A DNA stretch of 64,000 nucleotides from Chryseobacterium sp. (lineage in GTDB: Bacteria > Bacteroidota > Bacteroidia > Flavobacteriales > Weeksellaceae): NCBI RefSeq assembly GCF_008831505.1, contig NZ_CP044507.1:1860001-1924000 (forward strand). The letters are read 5' to 3'. Shown in pieces: positions 16,891-25,419 of the stretch. Each line of letters begins with the position of its first letter. Position 1 is the stretch's first letter. Under the pieces are notes generated by a model. It had not been told where the DNA came from. It worked only from the letters and a program-made list of their open reading frames with translations, and did not search any database. The position numbers were made by a program, and so were the translations under genes.

Positions 16891-18567
16891 CTAACTTAGC
16901 CCGCTGATATTTCCAAACTCATCGATATCCATAGCTTCGGAGGCGGGAACATTCGGTAAGCCCGGCATACGCATCATATCACCCAATATGGGAATGATAA
17001 ATCCCGCGCCTGCAGCGAATTCAAATTCACGGACATTGATTTTAAATCCTGTTGGCCGGCCAATCTTCCGTTCGTTATCCGACAGTGATTTTTGAGTTTT
17101 GGCCATACAGACAGGCAGATTATCCAAGCCAAGGTCGCAAATCACTTTAAGGTCGTTTTTTGCTTTCGCCGAATATTCCACACCATCCGCACCGTAGATC
17201 TCGCGTGCTATGCGGTCTATTTTATCTTCAACCTTTTCATCTGCACTATAAAGCGGGCGGAAATCATTGCTGTAGTTTTCGGCCGCATTCACCACCTCCT
17301 GTGCCAGCTCAGTCATTCCTGCGCCACCCTGATTGAATTCGTAAGCAACGATCGCCTTTACGCCCATTTTAGCGCATTCGTCCTGAATAAATTGTATTTC
17401 GTCTGCTGAATCGGTCGCAAAATGGTTGATGGCCACCACGGGTTTCAGCTGAAGTTTGGTGTAATTCTCAATATGTTTCTTGAGGTTCGCAATTCCTAAC
17501 TGCACGGCCGAGAGATCCGGATTCTCATAAAAACCTTTCTTCGCTCCGCCATGATACCGCAGGGCACGCACAGTTGTCACGATCACCATGGCTGCAGGCT
17601 TAATTCCTGCCGAACGGCATTTGATATGGAGAAACTTCTCAGCACCAAGGTCAGCGCCGAAACCGGCTTCAGTCACAGTGTATTCTGCAAGCGACATGGC
17701 GGTTTTTGTAGCGATTATGGTATTGGTTCCCTGAGCTATATTGGCAAAGGGGCCGCCGTGCAGGATGGCAGGATTTCCTTCCAGCGTCTGCACCAGATTA
17801 GGCTTGATTGCGTCACGCAGAAGGATGGCCATAGCCGCTTCAGCTTTAAGGTCCCTGGCGTAAACAGGTTTTTTGTCAAAAGTATAGCCTATGAAAATAT
17901 TTCCGAGTCGGTTTTTCAGGTCCGCGAAATTTTCGCTCATACACAGAATAGCCATTACCTCGGAAGCCGGTGTAATATTGAATCCGTCTTCGCGCGGGAC
18001 TCCACTGGATGTGCCACCCAAACCTACAATGATATTACGGAGCGCACGGTCGTTCATATCCATAACCCGCTTCCAGACAATAGTACGCGGGTCGATATTG
18101 AGAGAGAACTTTTTATTCTGTATATTATTGTCGATAAGTGCGGCCAGCAGATTATTGGCTTTTTCAATAGCCGAAAAATCACCTGTAAAATGCAGGTTAA
18201 TATCTACCATGGGGATTACCTGGGCATATCCACCTCCGGCTGCCCCACCCTTCATTCCGAAGACAGGACCTAAAGAAGGTTCACGAAGCACCGCAACAGT
18301 CTTTTTTCCGATTCTGTTCAGGCCATCGCACAAACCTACGGAAACAGTGGTTTTTCCCTCACCGGCAGGCGTCGGATTAATAGCTGAAACCAGGATAAGT
18401 TTGGAGTTATGAACTTTTTCCCCATCAATATAAGACAGTGGTATTTTTGCTTTGTATTTTCCGTAATACTCCAGGTCATCTTCTGCAATTCCAATTTTCG
18501 CAGCGATTTCTCTGATGTGCCGGATGTCTGCATTCTGGGCAATTTCTAAATCTGTAGGGAAGCTCAT
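16891..18567 (-). CDS. fhs: Formate-tetrahydrofolate ligase
   Basis: ATP-dependent synthesis of 10-formyl-THF from formate. The 558-residue length is normal. The P-loop TPAGEGKTT lies near residue 67, and the family-specific EPSLGPVFGMKGGAAGGGYAQV region follows at about 95. Other conserved runs are NFADLKNRLG, TEAGFGADLGAEKF near 295 and INHFATDS near 385. A -7-like TAAATTTG (minus, 18591-18598) lies 24 nt upstream. With folP it feeds one-carbon metabolism, though the two genes are not linked. Confidence 0.96.
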   Translation of the reverse strand: MSFPTDLEIAQNADIRHIREIAAKIGIAEDDLEYYGKYKAKIPLSYIDGEKVHNSKLILVSAINPTPAGEGKTTVSVGLCDGLNRIGKKTVAVLREPSLGPVFGMKGGAAGGGYAQVIPMVDINLHFTGDFSAIEKANNLLAALIDNNIQNKKFSLNIDPRTIVWKRVMDMNDRALRNIIVGLGGTSSGVPREDGFNITPASEVMAILCMSENFADLKNRLGNIFIGYTFDKKPVYARDLKAEAAMAILLRDAIKPNLVQTLEGNPAILHGGPFANIAQGTNTIIATKTAMSLAEYTVTEAGFGADLGAEKFLHIKCRSAGIKPAAMVIVTTVRALRYHGGAKKGFYENPDLSAVQLGIANLKKHIENYTKLQLKPVVAINHFATDSADEIQFIQDECAKMGVKAIVAYEFNQGGAGMTELAQEVVNAAENYSNDFRPLYSADEKVEDKIDRIAREIYGADGVEYSAKAKNDLKVICDLGLDNLPVCMAKTQKSLSDNERKIGRPTGFKINVREFEFAAGAGFIIPILGDMMRMPGLPNVPASEAMDIDEFGNISGLS

Positions 18568-18667
18568 GGTTATAGGTTTAGGTTGTCAAACAAATTTAAC
18601 CAAAATAACTTCAACATCCGAAGGCAGTACCTACAGATTTATATCATAGAATTGGGACTAAAACCCT

Positions 18668-19585
18668 TCAGGCAAAGATGTACTCGTCCGGCCGGAGGAA
18701 GTAACGTGCATTTTCAACCAGCGCTGCTTCCCTGTCCCTGCGGGTAAGCAAGCCTTTCATCTTGGGGTCTCCCGCCCAAAGTCGCTTCATGGCCCGTATT
18801 TCAGCGGCAATCTTGGACAGGTTTTTTACTTTTACCCAGGCGGCAATTTTCTTCATCTCTGTACGGCGCGGACCTTCCAGGCTGGCACCGCGGTTATAGA
18901 CCAGGGAAAGCAGGGCACCCTGAGCATCGGGAGGCAGAAGTTCCACACCGGGATAAGCTTTCGCCGTCGACCGGGCATAAACAGGAACAGAGGTGGCATA
19001 GAAGACCTGCAGGGCATCTTCATAAGGAATTTCGACGGATTTTACGGTGGAGGTAAGTGCAGCACGGGCCCTTTCGCCCTGCAAACCTACTGCTGGTTTA
19101 AGTTTGCTAAATTTTGCATCACCCAGCAGTGCCCGCCAGTCTTTTTCGAACTGTGCCGCAGTACTGTAACCCATGTCATATCCAATACCAATTGTCACTC
19201 CGCTGGCTCCGTGCGGCCAAATTGGAAATCTATACTTGGAATTGTACATGGATTTTGAGGAAATTTCACTCTCAAGAACCAGCTGGAGTGAATTTTTGGA
19301 TATAACCATACTCGCACCTTTGGGCAGAGGGGGAACTTTTTCGTCCAGGAATAGTTCAATCCGTGTGGTGGTATTCACCCCGAAGATCCCGTCGACATCC
19401 CGACCAGTAAAGCCCAGACCTTTTTGGATGTTTTTCTTTTTGTCATGCAGAGTCAGGTCTGAGACCAAAAGTCCAAGCACTTTTTCCAGCGCGTTGCAGG
19501 TTTCAAGGTCATAAATTCCGGTAAGGCTGACAGCCAGTTTTTTCTGGATTGCCTTAATTCTGGTTTCTAAAGGATTTTGAGGCAT
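18668..19585 (-). CDS. Peptidoglycan-binding, lysozyme-like protein
   Basis: A 305-residue protein started at 19585 (MPQNPLETR). The N-terminal about 100 residues form a peptidoglycan-binding-like repeat (DLETCNALEKVLG; GRDVDGIFGVNT). The rest resembles the pesticin/T4-lysozyme-like fold: a candidate catalytic Glu in LESEISSK, then GVTIGIGYDMGYS near 155 and an internal GALLSLVYNRG near 230. No signal peptide is obvious, so export or release would need another route, as for a phage lysin or an interbacterial effector. It is not part of the Mu-like prophage that begins 2.6 kb away. Confidence 0.7.
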   Translation of the reverse strand: MPQNPLETRIKAIQKKLAVSLTGIYDLETCNALEKVLGLLVSDLTLHDKKKNIQKGLGFTGRDVDGIFGVNTTTRIELFLDEKVPPLPKGASMVISKNSLQLVLESEISSKSMYNSKYRFPIWPHGASGVTIGIGYDMGYSTAAQFEKDWRALLGDAKFSKLKPAVGLQGERARAALTSTVKSVEIPYEDALQVFYATSVPVYARSTAKAYPGVELLPPDAQGALLSLVYNRGASLEGPRRTEMKKIAAWVKVKNLSKIAAEIRAMKRLWAGDPKMKGLLTRRDREAALVENARYFLRPDEYIFA

Positions 19586-19683
19586 GGCTATAGATTTTAG
19601 AAAGTTTAGACAAAGAGCTTTTCCAGATAAAATTAAGTAATCATTGTACAAAGTTAATAAGGTAAATCACCCAAAATATCTTC

Positions 19684-19716
19684 ATAAAAAAAACCGGACT
19701 GCTATATAGTCCGGTT
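19684..19716 (-). terminator. Terminator after the 40-residue gene
   Basis: AACCGGACT (19692-19700) pairs with AGTCCGGTT (19708-19716); leftward transcripts run into TTTTTTTT. Confidence 0.85.
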
Positions 19717-19739
19717 GGTCTTTTAAATGCGAAGGTGTG

Positions 19740-19862
19740 TTATCTGGCCGCAGCTTTCTGCGCGCTCTTTCTGGATTGTCTGGCTTCATATTTTTTCATG
19801 AAATAACCAATGGCCAATGGTGCCACCCACATCAGGATTCTTCTTAACAGTACAGGATTCAT
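19740..19862 (-). CDS. Small basic membrane-anchored protein (40 aa)
   Basis: A 40-codon ORF from the ATG at 19860-19862 to TAA at 19740. It has one hydrophobic helix (residues 9-21, around LMWVAPLAIGYFM) followed by a highly basic tail (KKYEARQSRKSAQKAAAR), topology cytoplasmic tail out of membrane helix. It is followed immediately by a strong terminator, which supports a real transcript. I think similar short proteins occur in related genera, but the function is unknown. Confidence 0.6.
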   Translation of the reverse strand: MNPVLLRRILMWVAPLAIGYFMKKYEARQSRKSAQKAAAR

Positions 19863-19921
19863 AATAATTATTTTTTTTATGATATACCCTTTTCAAGAAT
19901 TACGCCAAACATTTCTGCAGA

Positions 19922-20257
19922 TTACTCCTTTTCCGTCAGCGCCTTGCCCTCGAAAGCAATTCCGTGCCAGCCATATTGCATAAAGTTGCGAATGTTCTGG
20001 TGGTCGCTGCCCTCAGGATTTTTCAGCACATCCGTCCTGTAGAAATCGCCGAACAGCGCCAGCGTATCCTCTTCGTTAAGTCCCTTCAGCTTTGCAAAAC
20101 TGAACACCTTACACGAGCCGTTATTTTCGCCCGCTTCATTCACTATATTGCCGTTGGTGAGGCTGGTTGGCACGAAAGCGTAATGTTCATCAATGTAGGC
20201 GATGACGTCTTTAAAGGCGATGGTTTCTGGGGAGGTTTTGAGGTGTTGTAGAAGCAT
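19922..20257 (-). CDS. HopJ-type domain protein
   Basis: A 111-residue cytoplasmic protein with the features of the HopJ family: an N-terminal FKDVIAYIDEHYAFVPT, then NEAGENNGSCKVFSFAKL and the C-terminal RNFMQYGWHGIAFEG. The name derives from a Pseudomonas type III effector; in Bacteroidota it is a plain housekeeping protein of unknown function. There is no secretion system nearby. It is divergent from the AbiTii-SEFIR gene, 149 bp apart, and marks the edge of the AT-rich defence DNA. Confidence 0.8.
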   Translation of the reverse strand: MLLQHLKTSPETIAFKDVIAYIDEHYAFVPTSLTNGNIVNEAGENNGSCKVFSFAKLKGLNEEDTLALFGDFYRTDVLKNPEGSDHQNIRNFMQYGWHGIAFEGKALTEKE

Positions 20258-20406
20258 TTTATTTAATTACTTTATGTATTGAAATATCAAAATTATTTTT
20301 ATAAATCCCAAAAAGACATTCGCAATAATTTTGGTGGATTTCTACTATATACTATTACTGAAACTTACTTATATTTGATTAAAATCTAAAAACACAAAGC
20401 GAGATT

Positions 20407-21297
20407 ATGGAAAATTTTCTAACAAAACTTTACGACACCAATCAAAAATTAAGTATGCTGCTTCTAGAAGCTAAAGATATTGCTGAAGCAAATGAAGAAT
20501 TTGAGTTAACAAATTATATTGAAAAAGAATTAGAAGGATACAAAGTTGATGATGTATTTCCTGAATACAGAAAAATAAAAGGTCAAATAGTTGGTGATAT
20601 TAAAGATGTATATGGAAATCTCGTTCATAAAGAGTACAACTTAGATTTTACCGTTCTTTCTAATAGTTTAGGATTTGATTTGGACGATGCCTATGTTCCG
20701 GATGGTATTTCGTTCGTCGAAGCATCACTAAGTGGTTTATCGGGGAAAAACGCTATCAAGCCAATGCCAAAAGAGTTGGTTAAGATGCTGGATGAAACCT
20801 TTCACTTTAATAATCCACATTTACATATAGTTGGAGCATTTCACAAAATCCCTATAGCCACCTTAGAATACATATTAGTAAAAGTTAGACATAATTTAAT
20901 AAAAGAGTTCCAAAGAATTAATCGAAAAATAGAAAAACCAGAAACTGACACGCAGATTCAAGAAATTTCTGAAACGCCGACAGAAAAAAAAAGAAGCATA
21001 TTCATTACTTATGCTTGGGAAGACGAGGAATATAACTCGCAAATTATATCTTTTGTTAATTTCCTAAGAGAAAATGGTTTTGATGCGTCGATGGACAAGA
21101 AAAAAAGTCAAGAAGAAGCTTCTATGAATTTCAATCAAATGATGGTTGAAGGCATTCAAAACAGCAGCAAAGTTATTGTTATCCTATCAGAAAAATATAA
21201 ACAGAAGGCGGACAAATTTGAAGGTGGTGTTGCAACAGAATTAAAAATCATTTTAGATATAATCGCCAAATCGAAAAGTAAAGATTTTCAAAACTAA
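20407..21297 (+). pseudogene. AbiTii-SEFIR defence protein, N-terminal part cut by the prophage
   Basis: The ORF encodes 296 residues. Residues 1-175 resemble the AbiTii domain (early helices, then GYKVDDVFPEYRKIKGQ). Residues 196-280 are the first half of a SEFIR (TIR-like) domain: IFITYAWEDEEY, FLRENGFDASMD, VIVILSEKYKQKAD and FEGGV. The family normally continues into a strand and about 75 more residues ending in an IKPFKL-like tail; exactly that piece occurs at 58645-58881. The last about 13 codons here are therefore probably prophage end sequence. AbiTii and SEFIR/TIR domains are linked to abortive phage defence. The DNA is AT-richer than its neighbours, suggesting acquisition. Confidence 0.8.
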
Positions 21298-21303
21298 ATG
21301 TAA
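21292..21303 (+). repeat. Inverted terminal-region 12-mer, right end of prophage
   Basis: AACTAAATGTAA, exact reverse complement of 58613-58624. A related GAAATGTAAA site lies at 58519-58528 (minus orientation). Suggested transposase-binding site. Confidence 0.5.
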
Positions 21304-21338
21304 AGAAAAAACACATTTCCATTTTCAAACACAAAGTT

Positions 21339-21363
21339 AGGCCTTTCAATTGAAAGGCCTTTT
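21339..21363 (-). terminator. Terminator at the right end of the prophage
   Basis: AGGCCTTTCAATTGAAAGGCCT is a 22-bp palindrome, with T-runs on the plus side and poor T content on the minus side; it closes the TS-like gene and isolates the phage end from host transcription. Confidence 0.7.
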
Positions 21364-21372
21364 AAATAGGAT

Positions 21373-22011
21373 TTAATTTACATTTAAAGCAAATTTCACA
21401 GGTTCACCTGCGAGCAACTTGATGGTGCCTTCCCGGTTATTTTCATACACATGCACATTACCCAGGAACAGTGTAATGCTTTTCAATGGCACATTGATTT
21501 GACGGCTGATTAAATACAGATGGTATATGTCTGCCGGTAGGCCCAGATTAGCATCTGAACTTCGCTGATATGCCGAAACTGCAAGTTTTCCCTGATCGAT
21601 CTGAAACTGGATTAATGACAAACATGGCTGCTGGTTGCTTTCGGTATCATTCCTTCCCAAGAACAGAACATAATTTTTACTGTTGCGTTTTTCTTTATTA
21701 ATCTTTTTAATCAAATCCGGCAGCTGTTCAAAGTATGTAGGATAACTATTAACCAATATCGGCCCACAATAGTCCCACCACGTAATTCCAGCATCCCTAT
21801 ATCGCTCCGTTAGCCGTTCGCCGGACTGGAATAAATCCAGTTCAGTTTTAAGCTTATTTCGGGCTATTCCGTGGCCCTCAAAGATTTCAAGCAAATCACC
21901 GGGCTTCAGTGTTAACTGCTCATTTAGCAGGTATGTGATACTTCCTTTTTTGTTTTCCTGTACTTTTCCTTTGGAAAGGATCTTGTCTAAAATTTTGTGG
22001 TACTTATTCAT
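21373..22011 (-). CDS. Thymidylate-synthase-like enzyme, predicted dCMP (hydroxy)methylase type
   Basis: A 212-residue TS-fold protein. The TS catalytic Cys is at 130 (QQPCLSL; the usual following His is Leu). QRSSD at 149-153 matches the TS QRSxD phosphate and base motif, and GNVHVY (His187, Tyr189) matches the TS HxY motif. Glu57 lies in TELDLFQSG, before GITWWDYCG. The residue equal to the dUMP-selecting Asn of TS (PFNIAS) is Asp161 (PADIYH). In T4 dCMP hydroxymethylase this position is Asp and favours cytosine nucleotides. It is the last phage gene, where Mu has the DNA-modification gene mom. It is shorter than TS (about 264 aa), and no dNMP kinase is seen, so the final product is uncertain. 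Confidence 0.75.
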   Translation of the reverse strand: MNKYHKILDKILSKGKVQENKKGSITYLLNEQLTLKPGDLLEIFEGHGIARNKLKTELDLFQSGERLTERYRDAGITWWDYCGPILVNSYPTYFEQLPDLIKKINKEKRNSKNYVLFLGRNDTESNQQPCLSLIQFQIDQGKLAVSAYQRSSDANLGLPADIYHLYLISRQINVPLKSITLFLGNVHVYENNREGTIKLLAGEPVKFALNVN

Positions 22012-22041
22012 TTAGGTTTTAAATTAGTTTTATATTTGTTG

Positions 22042-22128
22042 CTCTCACATCTTTACATAAAAAAGCACGAAGCATCAGAAGACTTTAGTCCTCCGTAGCT
22101 TCGTGCTAATGTTTAAAAGATGTGAGAG
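22042..22128. repeat. Long nested hairpin between lysis genes and TS-like gene
   Basis: An outer stem CTCTCACATCTT (22042-22053) / AAGATGTGAGAG (22117-22128), a middle ACAT/ATGT and an inner stem AGCACGAAGC (22064-22073) / GCTTCGTGCT (22098-22107) give about 26 paired bases. A-run and T-run flanks let it terminate on both strands. It lies directly upstream of the TS-like gene start (22011). Confidence 0.75.
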
Positions 22129-22172
22129 TTTTTTAAAAGCGGAGGACGTTTTTTATTCCTCCTTACCGGTTA

Positions 22173-22613
22173 TTACCCCAGTTGAAAATGTGGTGGATCA
22201 TACGGTGACTTCCAGTCGCCGCCCCACGTAATCCGAATACCTAATTTCTTTGCTGTAGCCTTTATGTGATCAGCTATCAGCTTTAGATTCTTAATGGTGT
22301 CTTTGTGATGCACTTGCACCTGACCTGAAAAGAACGGATATAAGTCCACAGCCTGACCCAAACCATCTTTCTTACCATCTGCCTCATCCTGATGATTTGA
22401 AAGCCTTTTAACCCCGTCTACGTTCGTCACCTTAATGCCAGGCCTTGTCCGGCCCTGCGCATAAAGTGATTTTTGCCTTTCGGTGTCTCTTAAGCCCTCG
22501 GTAATGGTGAAGTCCACTGGACTGTCTGTAATTGCGGCTTTCATTACTTTCACTAAATTGGGATGCACGCCTTCAAGATTGTCCAGGCTTCTTTTGCTTA
22601 ATTTGTATTTCAT
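22173..22613 (-). CDS. Endolysin, M15-type L-Ala-D-Glu peptidase
   Basis: Cleaves the peptide stem of peptidoglycan at lysis. The 146-residue length fits T5-like single-domain endolysins. Zinc ligands are visible: His in LSNHQDEADG, Asp in GQAVDLYP and His in DPPHFQL, with GLRDTERQKSLYAQGRT upstream. It overlaps the spanin gene by 4 nt (ATGA), forming the lysis pair. No signal peptide is present, so a holin is needed; none is obvious, though small membrane proteins at 36951-37292 and 50440-50664 are possible. Confidence 0.9.
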   Translation of the reverse strand: MKYKLSKRSLDNLEGVHPNLVKVMKAAITDSPVDFTITEGLRDTERQKSLYAQGRTRPGIKVTNVDGVKRLSNHQDEADGKKDGLGQAVDLYPFFSGQVQVHHKDTIKNLKLIADHIKATAKKLGIRITWGGDWKSPYDPPHFQLG

Positions 22614-23221
22614 GGTTTAAAGTATGTTTTGATTAGAAACTTTGCTGTTACATAACCAATTATGGAAAGAAGCCCGCACCACACATAGGACATAATGCTG
22701 TTGCGTTCGGTTTCAGCGTCTTTCTTTAGTGCTTGTTGGAGCGCTGATAGCTGTTTAGAATAATTGGTTTCACTATTAGCGGCAAACTGGGATTTAAGAG
22801 CTCTATTTTCGGACGTAAGTGATTCAATACGGGATTTCAGCGAACTGTTTTCTTTTTCGAGTTCAGCTGAAGAACTATAATCTAAATCAGTGTTGTCATT
22901 AACCGGCACTTCCGTTTGATTTCCCTGTGCATCGGTAAACTTCAGAAAGCGTATTTCACCCCCATCAGTACATTTACCGTTGTTTTTTAACGAAAGATTC
23001 TGAGCGAAAATCGCTGCACTCCTGTTTGTTATTTGATCTATAGTCTGAACTGTAGAATCTTTCTTTGAAGTTGTGGCCATAACTTCCGTTACGGATGAAG
23101 TAGCACTGGAACCGGTTTCCTTTTGTTGGATTTCAGTCTTTGTTTTCTCCCTGTTTTTTTGCCTTTTAGTCGCGCAGGACGCAACCATCAGGCACATTAA
23201 AATGATCAATAGATTCTTCAT
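22610..23221 (-). CDS. Candidate unimolecular spanin (lipoprotein plus C-terminal TM)
   Basis: A 203-residue protein with a lipoprotein signal and lipobox VASC (Cys16), a long polar and coiled-coil middle (residues 115-150, ELEKENSSLKSRIESLTSEN) and one hydrophobic segment near the C-terminus (residues 176-196, SYVWCGLLSIIGYVTAKFLI). Outer-membrane lipid anchor plus inner-membrane helix is the topology of u-spanins such as T1 gp11, which fuse the membranes in lysis. Its position next to the endolysin supports this. The function is inferred from topology, not homology. Confidence 0.6.
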   Translation of the reverse strand: MKNLLIILMCLMVASCATKRQKNREKTKTEIQQKETGSSATSSVTEVMATTSKKDSTVQTIDQITNRSAAIFAQNLSLKNNGKCTDGGEIRFLKFTDAQGNQTEVPVNDNTDLDYSSSAELEKENSSLKSRIESLTSENRALKSQFAANSETNYSKQLSALQQALKKDAETERNSIMSYVWCGLLSIIGYVTAKFLIKTYFKP

Positions 23222-23233
23222 GGTTATGTTTGT

Positions 23234-25417
23234 TTAAAATGTAAATTTTGTGTGCATGCTGGCATCGTAGAAGTAATAATTACCCGCATTTACGACGTAC
23301 AGGGTTACTTTCTCTTTAGGTTCAATTACGTAGGCATCTAAATCCTCAATTTTAACCAGGCATTGGCCACCTGTGTCGTTTATAAGCACAATACGCTGAC
23401 CGTCCTGTAAATTGTACAGATCAAAATGACCGGATGAAATCATTAGGTGTACAAGCTTATGAGGGGTATCCGTGCCTATGAATGAACTTCCGGATATGTC
23501 AGCAAAGAAGTCCTGCATTCTCAAAGTGCCACCGTCGTTAACCACGTCTACAGTTGCAGAAGCAATATTTCCATTGCTTAACAGCACTTTGTCCCGGCTG
23601 TTGTGAGCGGTGTGTACAAAACCCTGTGTTGCAGCAATGGCACCATGAACCAGAGCCTTGTAAATACTGGTGTTGTATCCACCTATGCCAACGTTTCCAG
23701 TGTATTTTCCGACTGTAATTCCATTAGCCGAATAACCGCCGTCTGCACTGCCGTAATGATAATAGTCGCCCAGAACCCCTACAACCAAATAATCCGTACT
23801 GTAATCAAAGAGGCCAGATTCAGAACCGTACGCGCCGTCTCCGATACCTAAGCCATTGCCTGTATTGTAATCGAATGCCTGACCATTGTTGCGGATACTG
23901 TCTGCAACGATGGCGTTCCAATCGGATACGTGACCGCCTGTAATGCCGTCCAGAACTGTTTTGTTGGCGTGGGTGTGTGCTAAGCCGGATAACTCTGATA
24001 GCACACCTTGTAGGCCTGTTATATCGCTTATGTTGTGGGTGTGATTTTGCAGCTGCCAAAGGTTAACCGCATGTCCTGACAATGTACCATTTGGAACAAC
24101 AGGACTACTGTCAAAATTCTTGGTGTCATAAATGGTCTGGACACTGTTAAGGCCGACAAATAAATTAAGTGCTTCAGATTTTGTGTAGTAGTTTCCGAAA
24201 TTTATAGTTGGCTTATTCTTAATAAAATTAAGTGCTAAGGGGTTCGTCTGATTCCAGTCAGATACGAAGTTCTCAGGCGCGGGTGACCAATCACTTACTA
24301 TATCTGATATTTCTAACTGAAAGTTCGTAGCTATGATTTCTCCACTATCAATATTTTGAACATATGCCACAAAAAAGGAGAATGAAGCAATATCTTCGTT
24401 TAAGGTTTTAAATGTCTTAGATAATCTTTCGTTCCTGTCTGCCGTGTCAGTAACCTGAATAGTAACATACTGAGTTACACCATCAGTATACAATATTGCC
24501 AACTCAAAAAAGAACCTATGATTCACATTAGGGTTAGTTCCCCATACTACATCTTTGGAATAATAATCACATGATAAAGTCAGTGATTTATTTCTTACTT
24601 TGGTTTTAGGGAAATCACTGGATACGGCGAAGTAAACTACATTAGTGGTCGTTACAACCTCTTGGGAATTCAAAATATAGTTTCTACCACCTACTTTAAT
24701 GTTATTTATTTTGCTGAGTACAAAATCATCACGTCTAAAATCAGCAGGCTGCTTTTGATGCTCCTTTATAAGTCCTGTTACATTAATGTCAAATTGTATA
24801 TTCCAGTTTTCCCATTCGTAAATTGCTGAAGGAAAACTATCATCCATCATAACATCGGTGATAGATACTTTCGGATAAGATGTCTTAACATCAATGTTTA
24901 TGTAATATAGACCATTTCCATCCTTTAAGAATTCCACTTTGTTTATTCTCGTAGAATCTCCAGCAATCCAAGTTATTTCGGGAAAATGATACCCGTCGTT
25001 ATACCTGTAATTACTAATAAAAAACTCGAAGTATTCTTTGCCTATATTTCCATTATAGTAACTCCAAATTTTAACCTTGAAGCCTCCCATCCCATGATAA
25101 GGCACTTTCAACAGAATACTGTTTCTGTCAAATGGTACATAGCTGCTTGCTACTACCACTCCATAATTAGGATTAAAAATAGACTGATGGGATTTAACAC
25201 TATTTGCTATTAGACTTCTTGACGCTAAATCAAGATTTTTAGTTGCTCCAACATATGGAACCACCCCGATATCACCGGCAATCTCCGCCGCTGTTCTTTT
25301 GGAAAGCTTCTTAGTAACGGGGTCCCATACCACTACGGACCCCGCGTTGCTACCCATGGTTTTCACGATTATTTCACCTTCTACAGCGATTGAGTTATTA
25401 AAATATTCCGGCGCCAT
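23234..25417 (-). CDS. Tail fibre / receptor-binding protein
   Basis: A 727-residue repetitive beta-rich protein without a signal peptide. The N-terminus (GEIIVKTMGSNAGSVVVWDP; GVVPYVGATKNLDLASR) is typical of Bacteroidota phage fibre proteins. A middle region around residues 330-470 has the SDWNQTNPLALNFIKNKP and YYTKSEALN phrases common in fibres, and later Gly/Asn-rich strands probably form the receptor-binding tip. Base composition drops towards AT in the centre (24.3-25.2 kb), suggesting a swapped domain. It is the most distal of four fibre genes. Confidence 0.7.
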   Translation of the reverse strand: MAPEYFNNSIAVEGEIIVKTMGSNAGSVVVWDPVTKKLSKRTAAEIAGDIGVVPYVGATKNLDLASRSLIANSVKSHQSIFNPNYGVVVASSYVPFDRNSILLKVPYHGMGGFKVKIWSYYNGNIGKEYFEFFISNYRYNDGYHFPEITWIAGDSTRINKVEFLKDGNGLYYINIDVKTSYPKVSITDVMMDDSFPSAIYEWENWNIQFDINVTGLIKEHQKQPADFRRDDFVLSKINNIKVGGRNYILNSQEVVTTTNVVYFAVSSDFPKTKVRNKSLTLSCDYYSKDVVWGTNPNVNHRFFFELAILYTDGVTQYVTIQVTDTADRNERLSKTFKTLNEDIASFSFFVAYVQNIDSGEIIATNFQLEISDIVSDWSPAPENFVSDWNQTNPLALNFIKNKPTINFGNYYTKSEALNLFVGLNSVQTIYDTKNFDSSPVVPNGTLSGHAVNLWQLQNHTHNISDITGLQGVLSELSGLAHTHANKTVLDGITGGHVSDWNAIVADSIRNNGQAFDYNTGNGLGIGDGAYGSESGLFDYSTDYLVVGVLGDYYHYGSADGGYSANGITVGKYTGNVGIGGYNTSIYKALVHGAIAATQGFVHTAHNSRDKVLLSNGNIASATVDVVNDGGTLRMQDFFADISGSSFIGTDTPHKLVHLMISSGHFDLYNLQDGQRIVLINDTGGQCLVKIEDLDAYVIEPKEKVTLYVVNAGNYYFYDASMHTKFTF

Positions 25418-25419
25418 TA

